Shown: one piece after another, positions 17,037-29,300 of the stretch
How the letters are laid out: every line of letters begins with the position of its first letter
How positions within the stretch are numbered: position 1 is the first letter of the stretch
Assembly (NCBI GenBank): GCA_021200215.1
Contig: JAJQGV010000140.1
Location: 1 to 37,321 of the forward strand
From: Ruminococcus sp.
GTDB lineage: Bacteria; Bacillota; Clostridia; Oscillospirales; Ruminococcaceae
DNA length: 37,321 bases
Direction: 5' to 3'
Notes under the pieces: generated by a model
What the model was told of the DNA's origin: nothing
The model's input: only the letters and a program-made list of their open reading frames with translations
Databases searched by the model: none
Program-made: the position numbers and the translations under genes

Positions 17037-18606
17037 TTAATACGATGCATAAAAAGACCCTAGAATATACTTCTCATAGAGTTCTTTAAGACCAAGTGTA
17101 GTAAGGGTATTCTGTAAGAAAGTTTCAGAATCCATTTGATATAGATATTCTTCATATTGAGTATCTAGGTCAAATATATTGTCACTAGGTAAGGTTACAT
17201 CTACGGCATCTATAAGAACCACATTGCTAGATATTGCTATCTTACCGTTAAGGTCTACGTTTACACTTTGGGATTTATCTCCAGCTATAGCCTCAATAGA
17301 TATCGTCTTAAAGTATTCATTATCTACTTCAGTAGAAAACTTTCCATTTAGATAGCCATCGTTAGTAATAGATACATCTTCAAAGTCGAAAATATAGCAA
17401 TCATACCTATCGCTTAAGATAGCCTTACCAGATATGGCATTGCCAGAACTATTTACCATGAACTTGTAATAGATGATATTCTTCCATTTGAACATCTAAA
17501 CCGTAAGAATTGTCATCTAGTGCGAACATTATGGATATTATATTATCATCATCTACCAAGTCGAGCATTTCAAATCCACACACTATACCATAAGAGTTTA
17601 CATACGTTTTAATAGTAACCATACCATCGGCATTTGATAGTTGAGTGTTACTAAACTCTTTAGCATCGTCTATGTATTGTAAGTATTCCTCATTAGAATC
17701 GAAAGTGCCGTTGTCTATGAGTATACTTTCAATAATCTCATCAGATTCCATCTCATCGAGAACCTTTAATGAGATATCAATTAGTTGCTGTTCAGATATG
17801 GTAGTAGATATCACATTATACTTGTACTCAACAGATAATACATCACCTTCAACGTTTTTATCTATAGTACTTTCAGAATCTAAATTTTCTATAAATATGT
17901 TAGAGTACTTAACTATAGTATCTGCTAAGTCTTTGCCTGTAATACCATCTTCCACCATGCTTACATCACTAAGTGAAAACTTTTCAAAAGGTTTCATACA
18001 GTTATCGTATAGTTCACCGTAGTAGCTGTCGGAATCATCTTGGTTGGAAAGATACACATAGGCATCGGATAGTTCATTAACCCTTGCATAAAGTTTTTGA
18101 TTGTCAATATCAGATATTAAGTTTGCAGTCAATAGGTTAGAATCGTTAGCTAAGATATACATATCGAAACTAGCAAGACCATCTTTAGAGTTAATATTTC
18201 CGTTTATACTATACGTAGTAGGAAAAGTATCGGGAAGAGATTCTCCTAGATTTTCAACAAAGTAGTCATCTATAGTACTAATTACATCGTCTTTAAGTTC
18301 AACCGATATATCATAGTCATATGCAACACCATCTTGTATATTGGTAGATTGAACACTTTCATTGTACTTAGAACTTACTATTTTAGCTAAGCTTTCGCAA
18401 TTATCTTGTACTACGACCTCAAGATAATCTTCAGGTTTAAGTACTGCCAATCTAACAGCATTCTTAACGGGTGGCACGAAAGCATATGCAAGAGCCGATG
18501 CTCCGACCAATACCAATGCACATATACCAGCAATCACAGGTACAGATTTCTTTTTAGGAGTATCTGCTCCCACTGAATATTTAGTATTAAAATTATTTGA
18601 TTTCAT
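17037..18606 (-). pseudogene. Membrane-anchored hypothetical protein split by an apparent frameshift (ORFs 17449-18663 and 17037-17495)
   Basis: Two same-strand ORFs overlap in different frames with no independent RBS for the second; N-terminal TM 'VPVIAGICALVLVGASALAYAFV'; ATG at 18606 after AAGGGGG. Confidence 0.6.
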
Positions 18607-18685
18607 AAAAAAATCCCCCTTAATTATAATGATATTAATATATCCATACAAAAATATTATCACAAAAGTAAAAATTTGTCAATAG

Positions 18686-20707
<2,022 letters not shown>

Positions 20708-20776
20708 TCATATGATGTACTTTAATTATATATTAAAAGCAGAAAAAAATCAATTGAAATATGTACGTATTTAGGG

Positions 20777-20816
20777 ATAAAAATATCAACTTAGAAATAT
20801 TTTCCAAGCTGATATA
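20777..20816 (-). terminator. probable intrinsic terminator at the end of the pur-linked gene run
   Basis: Minus strand: ATATCAGCTTGG-aaaatattt-CTAAGTTGATATTTTTA (one mismatch). Confidence 0.6.
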
Positions 20817-20820
20817 AAAC

Positions 20821-21453
20821 TTATTCAAAAAAATCTTTGCTAGAATAATGAATATCTTCTATGACGTCACCATAGCAATCTATGTACACTCTTTCGGTTT
20901 TTATAAGATATAACACCCAAGAGTAGTATATAACGTATGCAATGGCATTGATTAATATACTTATGTAAACTCTAGTACCGTAAGCCACGCAGAACACTCC
21001 ACATAGTGATATTACTGTACCTACGGCGGTAGCTATCTGCAAAGATATTTGCTTACTATCGAAGGTTATATGCGAGAATAGAACTAATCCAGAGAATATC
21101 GAATGACTTATTATTAAAATCTTAGAAGATGGATTGTAGGCATCTTCTATATCTAAAAAGTTGAAGTCCATTAATATTATGCATAGTTCAGTTATAAAGT
21201 AGACTATCAACGCACCTTTAAGTAGATTTCTATCTTTAAGCTTACCTACGAACCCTACTATATATACTGCCATTAAAATAAATCCAATAGCTTCTAAACC
21301 ATAGGCAATGCCCTCAACTAGATTACTTTGAATCTCGGTCTTCAGGTAGATACTATAGTACACCATACAGACTATTATAAAAAGTATAAAGAATCCGTTA
21401 GCGATTATTCCTATCTTTAAGTATCCTTTGATATTATTAATCTTTTGAAACAT
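20821..21453 (-). CDS. Multi-pass membrane protein of unknown function
   Basis: Several hydrophobic segments; directly downstream of purD on the same strand. Confidence 0.7.
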   Translation of the reverse strand: MFQKINNIKGYLKIGIIANGFFILFIIVCMVYYSIYLKTEIQSNLVEGIAYGLEAIGFILMAVYIVGFVGKLKDRNLLKGALIVYFITELCIILMDFNFLDIEDAYNPSSKILIISHSIFSGLVLFSHITFDSKQISLQIATAVGTVISLCGVFCVAYGTRVYISILINAIAYVIYYSWVLYLIKTERVYIDCYGDVIEDIHYSSKDFFE

Positions 21454-21459
21454 AGCAGA

Positions 21460-22743
21460 TTAACCTTTAACGGCTAGAGCCTTTTTACCGATATCATTTC
21501 TGTAGTGAACGTTATCCCAATGGATAGTCTTAACGGCTTTATATGAAGTATCTAAAGCACTTTGTAGGGTGTCACCTATTGCAGTAACTCCTAGGACTCT
21601 ACCACCGTTGGTTAAGAACTTTCCATCTTGATATTTAGTTCCTGCATGGTATACAAAAACGTTGTCAGTTTGACCTTTGTCATCAAGACCAGTAATTTCT
21701 AATCCCTTAGGATAGCTCTTAGGATATCCACCACTAGCCATTACTACACAAGATGCACAAGCATCTTTCCATTTAACATCAATAGTATCTAAAGTGTTAT
21801 CGTATATAGCCAACATAATATCTACTAAATCGGTATCCAAGAGTGGTAATACTACTTGAGTTTCAGGGTCACCAAAACGACAGTTATACTCAATAACCTT
21901 TGCACCGTTTGGAGTTATCATCAATCCAAAGTATAGACAGCCTTTAAAGGTTCTGCCCTCTTTTTGCATAGCCTCAATGGTTGGTAAGAAAATCTTTTCC
22001 ATACATTCGTTAGCGATATCTTTTGTATAGTATGGATTAGGTGCAACTGTACCCATACCGCCAGTATTTAGACCTTTATCGCCATCTAAGGCACGTTTAT
22101 GATCCATAGATGATACCATAGGCTTAATAGTCTTGCCATCTGTAAAGCATAGTACGGATACCTCTGGACCTGTTAAAAACTCTTCAATAACTACGTTCGC
22201 ACCGCTTTCACCAAAGATTTTATCTTCCATTATAGATTTAATTCCATCTTCTGCTTGAGAGAAATCTTCAGCTATTATAACTCCTTTACCTAGTGCCAAA
22301 CCATCGGCTTTAATTACCGTTGGATATGTATTCTCTTTCTTGATATACTCAAGAGCATCTTGAGAGTTTGAAAACACTTCATACTTAGCAGTAGGAATAT
22401 TATACTTTTTCATCAACTCTTTAGAGAACACCTTGCTACCCTCAATTATAGCTCCTGCTTTATTAGGGCCAAAGGTTTTAAAACCTTCCTTATTTAGAGC
22501 ATCGACCATACCCAAGACTAGAGGGTCATCTGGAGCGACTACTACCAAATCAGCTTGAACTTCTTTAGCAATAGATACTACTCCATTTATATCGGTAGCG
22601 GAAACGTTTGGATAACATTCAGCATATCTTGAGATACCACCGTTTCCAGGTACACAGAAAATCTTATCAGTTTTAGAACTTTCCGCCAACTTCATGATTA
22701 ATGCGTGTTCACGACCGCCACCGCCAACTACTAAAATCTTCAT
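21460..22743 (-). CDS. purD: Phosphoribosylamine-glycine ligase
   Basis: 'MKILVVGGGGREHALIMKLAES', 'VIKADGLALGKGVIIA', 'GGMGTVAPNPYY', 'EYNCRFGDPETQVVLPLL'. Confidence 0.96.
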   Translation of the reverse strand: MKILVVGGGGREHALIMKLAESSKTDKIFCVPGNGGISRYAECYPNVSATDINGVVSIAKEVQADLVVVAPDDPLVLGMVDALNKEGFKTFGPNKAGAIIEGSKVFSKELMKKYNIPTAKYEVFSNSQDALEYIKKENTYPTVIKADGLALGKGVIIAEDFSQAEDGIKSIMEDKIFGESGANVVIEEFLTGPEVSVLCFTDGKTIKPMVSSMDHKRALDGDKGLNTGGMGTVAPNPYYTKDIANECMEKIFLPTIEAMQKEGRTFKGCLYFGLMITPNGAKVIEYNCRFGDPETQVVLPLLDTDLVDIMLAIYDNTLDTIDVKWKDACASCVVMASGGYPKSYPKGLEITGLDDKGQTDNVFVYHAGTKYQDGKFLTNGGRVLGVTAIGDTLQSALDTSYKAVKTIHWDNVHYRNDIGKKALAVKG

Positions 22744-22820
22744 TTAATTAAAAGCCTCCCTTTTTTAATTAATAATTAATAGATAATAATTATTAATTAT
22801 TAATTACTAATTGTTAATTA

Positions 22821-23996
22821 TTAATGATGGAATAATCTAATACCAGTGAAAGCCATAGCTATATTGTACTTGTTGCAAGTATCGATAACGTTATCATCAC
22901 GAATAGAACCCCCTGGTTGAGCAATATATTCAACACCCGATTTTCTAGCACGTTCAACGTTATCACCGAATGGGAAGAACGCATCAGAGCCTACACATAC
23001 ACCAGTATTCTTTTTGAGCCATTCTTTTTGTTCTGCTTTGATGAAAGGCTTAGGTTGTTCAGTAAAGTACTTCTGCCATTCTCCATCTTTAATTACGTCC
23101 TCAAACTCATCAGAGATGTAAACATCTATAGCATTATCACGGTCAGGTCTGCGAATATCAGCTTTAAAAGGTAAGTCTAAAACTTGAGGAGCTTGTCTGA
23201 GCCACCAAATATCAGCCTTATTACCTGCTAAACGTGTACAGTGTATTCTTGATTGTTGTCCTGCACCTATACCTATAGCTTGACCATCTTTAACGTAGCA
23301 TACAGAGTTAGATTGTGTATACTTTAAAACTATTAAAGATATGATTAAGTCCATCTTCTTATCATCGGGGATAGTTTTATTATTAGTAACTATATTCTCA
23401 AGTAGAGAGTTATCTATTTTTAGTTCATTTCTACCCTGTTCAAATGTAATACCAAACACTTGTTTAGTTTCAATAGGTTCGGGCTTGTAATTTTCGTCAA
23501 TCTTTATGATGTTATAAGTGCCTTTTCTTTTAGACTTTAAGATTTCAAGAGCCTCTGGAGTATAATCTGGAGCGATAATACCATCAGATACTTCACGTTG
23601 TATCATCTTAGCAGTAGGAACGTCGCAAGTATCAGAAAGTGCGATAAAATCACCATAAGATGACATTCTGTCAGCACCTCTAGCACGAGCGTATGCACAA
23701 GCCATAGGTGATAATTCTTCTAAATCATCTACAAAGTAGATTTTCTTAAGTGTATCAGATAATGGAGTACCTATTCCTGCACCAGCTGGTGAAACGTGCT
23801 TAAAAGATGTAGCACTAGGTAATCCAGTAGCTTGTTTTAATTCTTTAACAAGTTGCCAACCGTTAAAAGCATCTAAAAGGTTTATGTAGCCAGGTTTACC
23901 GTTTAATACTTCAATAGGTAAATCTTTATCTTGAATATATATTCTTGATGGCTTTTGGTTTGGATTACAGCCATACTTCAATTGCATCTCTGCCAT
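22821..23996 (-). CDS. Stand-alone AICAR transformylase (PurH transformylase domain without N-terminal IMP cyclohydrolase)
   Basis: 'LKYGCNPNQKPSRIY', 'SATSFKHVSPAGAGIG', 'ARARGADRMSSYGDFIALSD', 'SNSVCYVKDGQAIGIGAGQQSRIHCTRLAG', 'AFFPFGDNVERARKSGVEYIAQPGGSIRDDNVI'. Confidence 0.92.
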   Translation of the reverse strand: MAEMQLKYGCNPNQKPSRIYIQDKDLPIEVLNGKPGYINLLDAFNGWQLVKELKQATGLPSATSFKHVSPAGAGIGTPLSDTLKKIYFVDDLEELSPMACAYARARGADRMSSYGDFIALSDTCDVPTAKMIQREVSDGIIAPDYTPEALEILKSKRKGTYNIIKIDENYKPEPIETKQVFGITFEQGRNELKIDNSLLENIVTNNKTIPDDKKMDLIISLIVLKYTQSNSVCYVKDGQAIGIGAGQQSRIHCTRLAGNKADIWWLRQAPQVLDLPFKADIRRPDRDNAIDVYISDEFEDVIKDGEWQKYFTEQPKPFIKAEQKEWLKKNTGVCVGSDAFFPFGDNVERARKSGVEYIAQPGGSIRDDNVIDTCNKYNIAMAFTGIRLFHH

Positions 23997-24025
23997 GATA
24001 AAAAATCCTCCTTATTAGTTAAAAA

Positions 24026-24745
24026 TCACTTATTCTTATTGATAGTTCGTGACATAGTTTCACCAGTTTGGATATTAATAAATCTAGTAAATAGTGATAC
24101 CTTGTTATCTTCATTCAAACTAGACCATAACATATTAGTAAAATCATCTATGTTGTTAGTATCAATAGATATTAGTTTAGGTTCGCCCTCAAAAGATGGT
24201 AATGGATTACCATCACCCATATAGGTATGAATAAAGTGTCCTTGTCCGTTTAATGGATTATCATAAGAGTAAGTATAGCGATTACAACAATCAGGATTAC
24301 CATTGTTACTCTTTAGTATAGACATACTATAACTATAAGAACCCTCTTCAAACTCCATAATAGAAGATATTCTAGGAGTATAGTTAGGTTCATCATGTTC
24401 GTATTTACGAGTTCTAAGACTTTCTTCAAAAGTTTTGCCTTGACTCATCAAATTGTATACGGTGTCGGTTTGGTCGCCGTTGGTAACTATAGTTTTGTTA
24501 CCTAGAACTCTAACAGGATAGTATATAATAAGTTCTGGCTTAACTAGTAGAACACTTTCATCAAAGGCTTGAGTTTTAATATTGCTACCTTCCTCAACGA
24601 AGATTCTATTGCGACTACTAGCACTTCTGCCCATAATGAAATATCCAGTAACAGCGAACTTTCCATCTTGAGATTTACCAACTATTATACCTCTACCAGG
24701 GTAGCTATTGGATTTTAACTCTTGTGAAACATCTAAAGTTTGCAT
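24026..24745 (-). CDS. IMP cyclohydrolase-like protein (PurO family)
   Basis: 'SNSYPGRGIIVGKSQDGKFAVTGYFIMGRSASSRNRIFVEE' typical of IMP_cyclohyd family; adjacent to stand-alone AICAR transformylase. Confidence 0.82.
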   Translation of the reverse strand: MQTLDVSQELKSNSYPGRGIIVGKSQDGKFAVTGYFIMGRSASSRNRIFVEEGSNIKTQAFDESVLLVKPELIIYYPVRVLGNKTIVTNGDQTDTVYNLMSQGKTFEESLRTRKYEHDEPNYTPRISSIMEFEEGSYSYSMSILKSNNGNPDCCNRYTYSYDNPLNGQGHFIHTYMGDGNPLPSFEGEPKLISIDTNNIDDFTNMLWSSLNEDNKVSLFTRFINIQTGETMSRTINKNK

Positions 24746-24786
24746 CTAAATAAGTTCCTTTCTTGATAATTATTAATTATTAAATA

Positions 24787-25416
24787 TTAATTATTAACTA
24801 TATAAGCCTTGCCATCTTTAATGGTTATCTTATCTTGGCAGAATAGCGATATTGCCTTAGGTAATAATTTCCACTCAACATTTTCCATAATGCGTCTTTG
24901 AAGCGTTTGAGGAGTGTCATCATTTTTAACATCTACAACACCTTGCATTATAATAGCTCCAGCATCGGCTTTTTCATTTACAAAATGTATAGTAGCCCCA
25001 CTGACTTTAACACCGTAATCTAAAACAGCTTGATGTACCTTTAAACCATAGTAACCCTCACCACAGAAAGATGGTATCAAAGCAGGGTGAACGTTAATAA
25101 TCTTGTAGGGATAAGCGTTGGTAAGTACCTCATCTAAGATAGTCATAAAACCTGCAAGTACTACCAAATCGGCACGTTCCTCATTTAAGATATCTAATAG
25201 AGCCTTGCTGTAGTCGGTAGAGTTTGAGAAATCTTTTCTAGGTAAAACTCTAGTATTTATGTTGTTATCTTTAGCACGTTGAAGGGCATAAGCAGTAGGG
25301 TTAGAAGATACTACACATGATACCTTACCACCAACAATATTACCTTTATTCTGCTCATCTAAGATGGCTTGTAGGTTAGTACCTCCACCAGATACCAATA
25401 CCACAATGTTTTTCAT
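24787..25416 (-). CDS. purN: Phosphoribosylglycinamide formyltransferase
   Basis: 'VLVSGGGTNLQAILD', 'LVVLAGFMTILDEVLTNAYPYKIINVHPALIPSFCGEGYYG', 'VSGATIHFVNEKADAGAII'. Confidence 0.95.
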   Translation of the reverse strand: MKNIVVLVSGGGTNLQAILDEQNKGNIVGGKVSCVVSSNPTAYALQRAKDNNINTRVLPRKDFSNSTDYSKALLDILNEERADLVVLAGFMTILDEVLTNAYPYKIINVHPALIPSFCGEGYYGLKVHQAVLDYGVKVSGATIHFVNEKADAGAIIMQGVVDVKNDDTPQTLQRRIMENVEWKLLPKAISLFCQDKITIKDGKAYIVNN

Positions 25417-25434
25417 AATATATACGAACCTCCG

Positions 25435-26673
25435 TTAATCTTCTGATGTATCTGATTCATCTGATGCATCGGTATAGATACTCTCATCGAACATATTGCA
25501 ATAGTTGTGTAGCCAATCGTAAAGGTCAACTAAACAGTATGTACCGTTAGGGTTCTCTGAGCGTACAGTGATAGTATTAGCGTCAGAATCGTAGGTACAG
25601 TTCATAGGTAATAGAGTACTCCTTTGAGTATCGTATTCAAAAACAACGTATCTATTTACGCCCTCTAGGGTAGAAGTTAGATAGACATCTGTGTAAGCTC
25701 TAGCCCACTCTTGATAAGCAGAAACACCTTGAGTATATATATCGTTGTCAATAGGTGGGTCTAGCATTAGGGAGTCACTTAGAGTAAAGGTTAAAGTAAC
25801 GTCACTAAAAGCAACATCGGAACTATAGTCAACGTCTATGACTTCACCCTTAATGGAAGTATAACTATTCTTAAGGGAACTAAATCCAGAACTTAACTGT
25901 ATAGAGATGCAACCATCGGCACGACCACCTGCATTGACCACAGCATCTAAGGTATAGTCAATATTACTAACGTTAGATGTAATATCTTGTGATATAGGTT
26001 GATAGAACACCCTTTGACTATCCAAAGTAGAGCCATCACTCATCGATACGAGAGGGTTTAAGCTTATAGCAATCTCATCGTAGTCGTTAATTCCGTCACC
26101 ATCGGTATCAGATAGTAGAGGGTCAGTCTTATAGGTATATATCTCATCGTAGTCTGATAGTCCATCGGAGTCGGTATCGATATTGTTAATGTTAGTACCG
26201 TACTTAATCTCTTCAATATTGCTAAGACCGTCACCATCTAGGTCGAGTTTAACATCGTTCTGTAGTGGGTCTAAACCTAGGAGCAGTTCAGTCAAATCGT
26301 CAATACCATCGCCATCGGAGTCAGGGAGTGTAGGGTCTAAACCAAGTTGGAACTCTATCTCATCGCAGACACCATCACCGTCTAGGTCGCTAGTGTTACC
26401 GCTATCCACACCAGCATAATAGTTATACATTTGGTTGACGTAATTTTCATCATTGTATACGAAAGATATATAGGTTTTAAAGTCGGTATCACTCAAGAAG
26501 TCGCTAATACTTTGATTCTCCGAAGAGCTTTCATCGGAAGAGGTTGAAGTAACATCTGTGTTTAATACTATCTGACTTTCACCTATAGTAGAATCATCGC
26601 TACAAGCGGTTAAACTATATATAGACATTATTAAAAGGGTACTAGTTAGTAAGCATTTTTTATACGTTCTCAT
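25435..26673 (-). CDS. Lipoprotein with bacterial thrombospondin type 3 (TSP3) Ca-binding repeats
   Basis: Lipobox 'SLTAC'; repeats 'DLDGDGVCDEIE', 'DSDGDGIDDLTE', 'DLDGDGLSNIEE', 'DTDSDGLSDYDE', 'DTDGDGINDYDE'. Confidence 0.85.
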   Translation of the reverse strand: MRTYKKCLLTSTLLIMSIYSLTACSDDSTIGESQIVLNTDVTSTSSDESSSENQSISDFLSDTDFKTYISFVYNDENYVNQMYNYYAGVDSGNTSDLDGDGVCDEIEFQLGLDPTLPDSDGDGIDDLTELLLGLDPLQNDVKLDLDGDGLSNIEEIKYGTNINNIDTDSDGLSDYDEIYTYKTDPLLSDTDGDGINDYDEIAISLNPLVSMSDGSTLDSQRVFYQPISQDITSNVSNIDYTLDAVVNAGGRADGCISIQLSSGFSSLKNSYTSIKGEVIDVDYSSDVAFSDVTLTFTLSDSLMLDPPIDNDIYTQGVSAYQEWARAYTDVYLTSTLEGVNRYVVFEYDTQRSTLLPMNCTYDSDANTITVRSENPNGTYCLVDLYDWLHNYCNMFDESIYTDASDESDTSED

Positions 26674-26702
26674 AAATAAAAGATTCCTCTCCTCTCTTAA
26701 CT

Positions 26703-26729
26703 TAAACTCACACGCTCACGTAGGCGTGA
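26703..26729. repeat. Small hairpin related to the one at 29301-29326
   Basis: AACTCACACGCTCACGTAGGCGTG; stem CACGC/GCGTG. Confidence 0.5.
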
Positions 26730-26757
26730 TAATGTAGTGTTCATTTAAGGGTTTATA

Positions 26758-27792
26758 TTAGCATATAATAACACCATCATCGGAATTGACTAGTTCGCCA
26801 AGTACGTAAGCTTCTTCACCAGATGCATTAATGGATTCAATAGCTTTGTCTACATCGTTCTTATCGACACATACTATCATACCCACACCCATGTTGAAAG
26901 TGTTGAACATATCTCTTTCAGGAATCTTGCCAACTTCTGCAATTAGATTAAATATAGGCAATACATCTATAGCAGAGCGTTCTATCTTAGCAGAGATTCC
27001 ATTAGGTAGTGAACGAGGGATATTTTCATAGAAACCACCACCCGTAATATGAGAGATAGACTTAACATTTACAACGTCTAAAAGGTTAAGTATAGCCTTA
27101 ACGTATATCTTAGTAGGGGTAAGTAAGCAATCACCTAGAGTAGTACCTAGTTCACCTCTATGTCTAGCAAGATTCTGTTCGTTGATAGTGAACACCTTTC
27201 TAACTAAAGAGAATCCATTAGAGTGTACACCACTAGACTTAATGGCAATTAGAACATCACCCGCCTTTTGGGTATCGGGTTTAAGAATCTTGTTTTTGTC
27301 GACAATTCCCACACTAAAACCCGCAAGGTCATACTCATCTATTGGATAGAATCCAGGCATTTCGGCAGTTTCGCCACCTATTAAGGCACATTCTGCTTGA
27401 ACGCAACCTTCAGCGACACCCGACACTATTTGAGCAACCTTTTCAGGATAGTTCTTACCTACTGCAATATAGTCAAGGAAGAATTGAGGTTTAGCACCAC
27501 AACATATAACATCATTAACGCACATAGCCACGCAATCTATACCCACAGTATTGTGCTTATCCATAAGGAAAGCTAACTTTAGCTTAGTACCAACACCGTC
27601 AGTACCAGATACTAGTACAGGTTTATTAATACCAGTCATATCCAGCTCAAATAAGCCACCAAAACCGCCTATTCCTGAGAGTACTCCCGAAGTAGTAGTT
27701 TTAGCAACGTACTGTTTCATAAGTTCTACAGCCTTGTAACCAGCAGTAACGTCCACGCCAGCCTCTTTATAACTTTCAGAGAAACTTTTCAT
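26758..27792 (-). CDS. purM: Phosphoribosylformylglycinamidine cyclo-ligase
   Basis: '[15 protein letters not shown]', '[13 protein letters not shown]', '[16 protein letters not shown]', '[11 protein letters not shown]', '[11 protein letters not shown]', '[14 protein letters not shown]'-like region. Confidence 0.96.
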   Translation of the reverse strand: MKSFSESYKEAGVDVTAGYKAVELMKQYVAKTTTSGVLSGIGGFGGLFELDMTGINKPVLVSGTDGVGTKLKLAFLMDKHNTVGIDCVAMCVNDVICCGAKPQFFLDYIAVGKNYPEKVAQIVSGVAEGCVQAECALIGGETAEMPGFYPIDEYDLAGFSVGIVDKNKILKPDTQKAGDVLIAIKSSGVHSNGFSLVRKVFTINEQNLARHRGELGTTLGDCLLTPTKIYVKAILNLLDVVNVKSISHITGGGFYENIPRSLPNGISAKIERSAIDVLPIFNLIAEVGKIPERDMFNTFNMGVGMIVCVDKNDVDKAIESINASGEEAYVLGELVNSDDGVIIC

Positions 27793-27825
27793 AGGTTAAA
27801 AACCTCCATATTATTTATAATTAGT

Positions 27826-29262
27826 TTAGTTGTTTGAACTTTCGCCGATACGAAACTCAAACTTATCCTTAGGCATCTCCGAGGGGACGTCTATAGGATA
27901 TTTATTGGTAAAGCAACCGACACAGAAGTCACAATCTGCTTCACTAGCCAAAGATTTAACTCCATCTACGCTAAGATATCCCAAGCTATCAGCACCGATA
28001 TGTTTAGCAATCTCAGGTATGCTCATCTGACAAGCTATGAGTCTATCCTTGCTGTCTATGTCGACACCAAAGAAACAAGGAGCTATAAAAGGTGGACAAG
28101 ATATCATCATATGAACTTCTTTAGCACCTGCCTCACGAAGTAGTTCTACTATGTGTCTGCAAGTAGTACCACGTACTATGCTGTCATCTATTAGAACCAC
28201 ACGTTTGTCCTTAACGGTATCTTTAATCACGTTAAGTTTAATTCTAACAGAGTTAGTTCTTTGTGCTTGAGATGGTTGTATGAAGGTTCTACCGATATAT
28301 CTATTCTTGATAAAACCAACACCGTAAGGAATCTTAGAGGCTTTAGAGAATCCCAAAGCACAATCAAGACCACTATCGGGAACACCTATTACCACATCGG
28401 CATCTACGGGGTGTTCTTTCCAAAGTAGCTCACCTGCTCTAAGCCTAGCCTTGTGAACACTAACGCCCTCTATAACGCTGTCTGGACGAGCAAAATACAC
28501 GTATTCAAATACGCACATATGACCTTTCTTAGTGCAGTTATTAGTTATTGAACGCACACCGTTCTTGTCTATAACCAACATTTCACCTGCTTTAATATCT
28601 CTAATAAAGGTTGCACCTATGCTGTCAAAAGCACAACTTTCTGATGCTACCACATAGCTACCATCATCATCTAGCTTACCCAAACATAGGGGACGAAAGC
28701 CCTCACTATCACGAACGGCTATAAGCTTAGTAGGTGACATAATCACTAAGGAAAAAGCACCCTTTAGCTTAGTGATAGCGTTTTGAACAGCATCTTCAAT
28801 AGAGCCTGTCTTTAAACGCTCTTCGGTAATAGCATAGGATATAACTTCGGTATCGTTAGTACTGTGGAAGATAGCACCTTTGTTTTCGTACTCTTCACGA
28901 AGTTCTCTAGCGTTTACTAAGTTACCATTATGAGCTATTGCCATAGGGCCTTTAATATGTCTAACCACTAACGGTTGAGCGTTTTCTCTGTTGCTATTAC
29001 CAGTAGTAGAATATCTAACATGACCTATAGCCATGTTACCCTTACCAAGGTTTTCTAGCCTATTGTGATTAAACACTTCATGTACAAGCCCTAAGTCCTT
29101 ATACGATGAGAGTAGACCTCTATCATTTACTACTATACCACAACTTTCTTGACCTCTGTGTTGTAGAGCATATAGGGCAAAGTAGGTTGGAGTTGCGACA
29201 TCGATAGTATTAGGACTATAGATGCCGAAAACACCACACTCTTCATGTAAACCATTTAACAT
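27826..29262 (-). CDS. purF: Amidophosphoribosyltransferase
   Basis: 'MLNGLHEECGVFGIYS', 'ALYALQHRGQESCGI', 'GHVRYSTTGNS', 'VVLIDDSIVRGTTCRHIVELLREAGAKEVHMMISCPP'. Confidence 0.96.
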   Translation of the reverse strand: MLNGLHEECGVFGIYSPNTIDVATPTYFALYALQHRGQESCGIVVNDRGLLSSYKDLGLVHEVFNHNRLENLGKGNMAIGHVRYSTTGNSNRENAQPLVVRHIKGPMAIAHNGNLVNARELREEYENKGAIFHSTNDTEVISYAITEERLKTGSIEDAVQNAITKLKGAFSLVIMSPTKLIAVRDSEGFRPLCLGKLDDDGSYVVASESCAFDSIGATFIRDIKAGEMLVIDKNGVRSITNNCTKKGHMCVFEYVYFARPDSVIEGVSVHKARLRAGELLWKEHPVDADVVIGVPDSGLDCALGFSKASKIPYGVGFIKNRYIGRTFIQPSQAQRTNSVRIKLNVIKDTVKDKRVVLIDDSIVRGTTCRHIVELLREAGAKEVHMMISCPPFIAPCFFGVDIDSKDRLIACQMSIPEIAKHIGADSLGYLSVDGVKSLASEADCDFCVGCFTNKYPIDVPSEMPKDKFEFRIGESSNN

Positions 29263-29300
29263 AATATTATACTATCCTTTATAATAATTTTTTACCTTTT

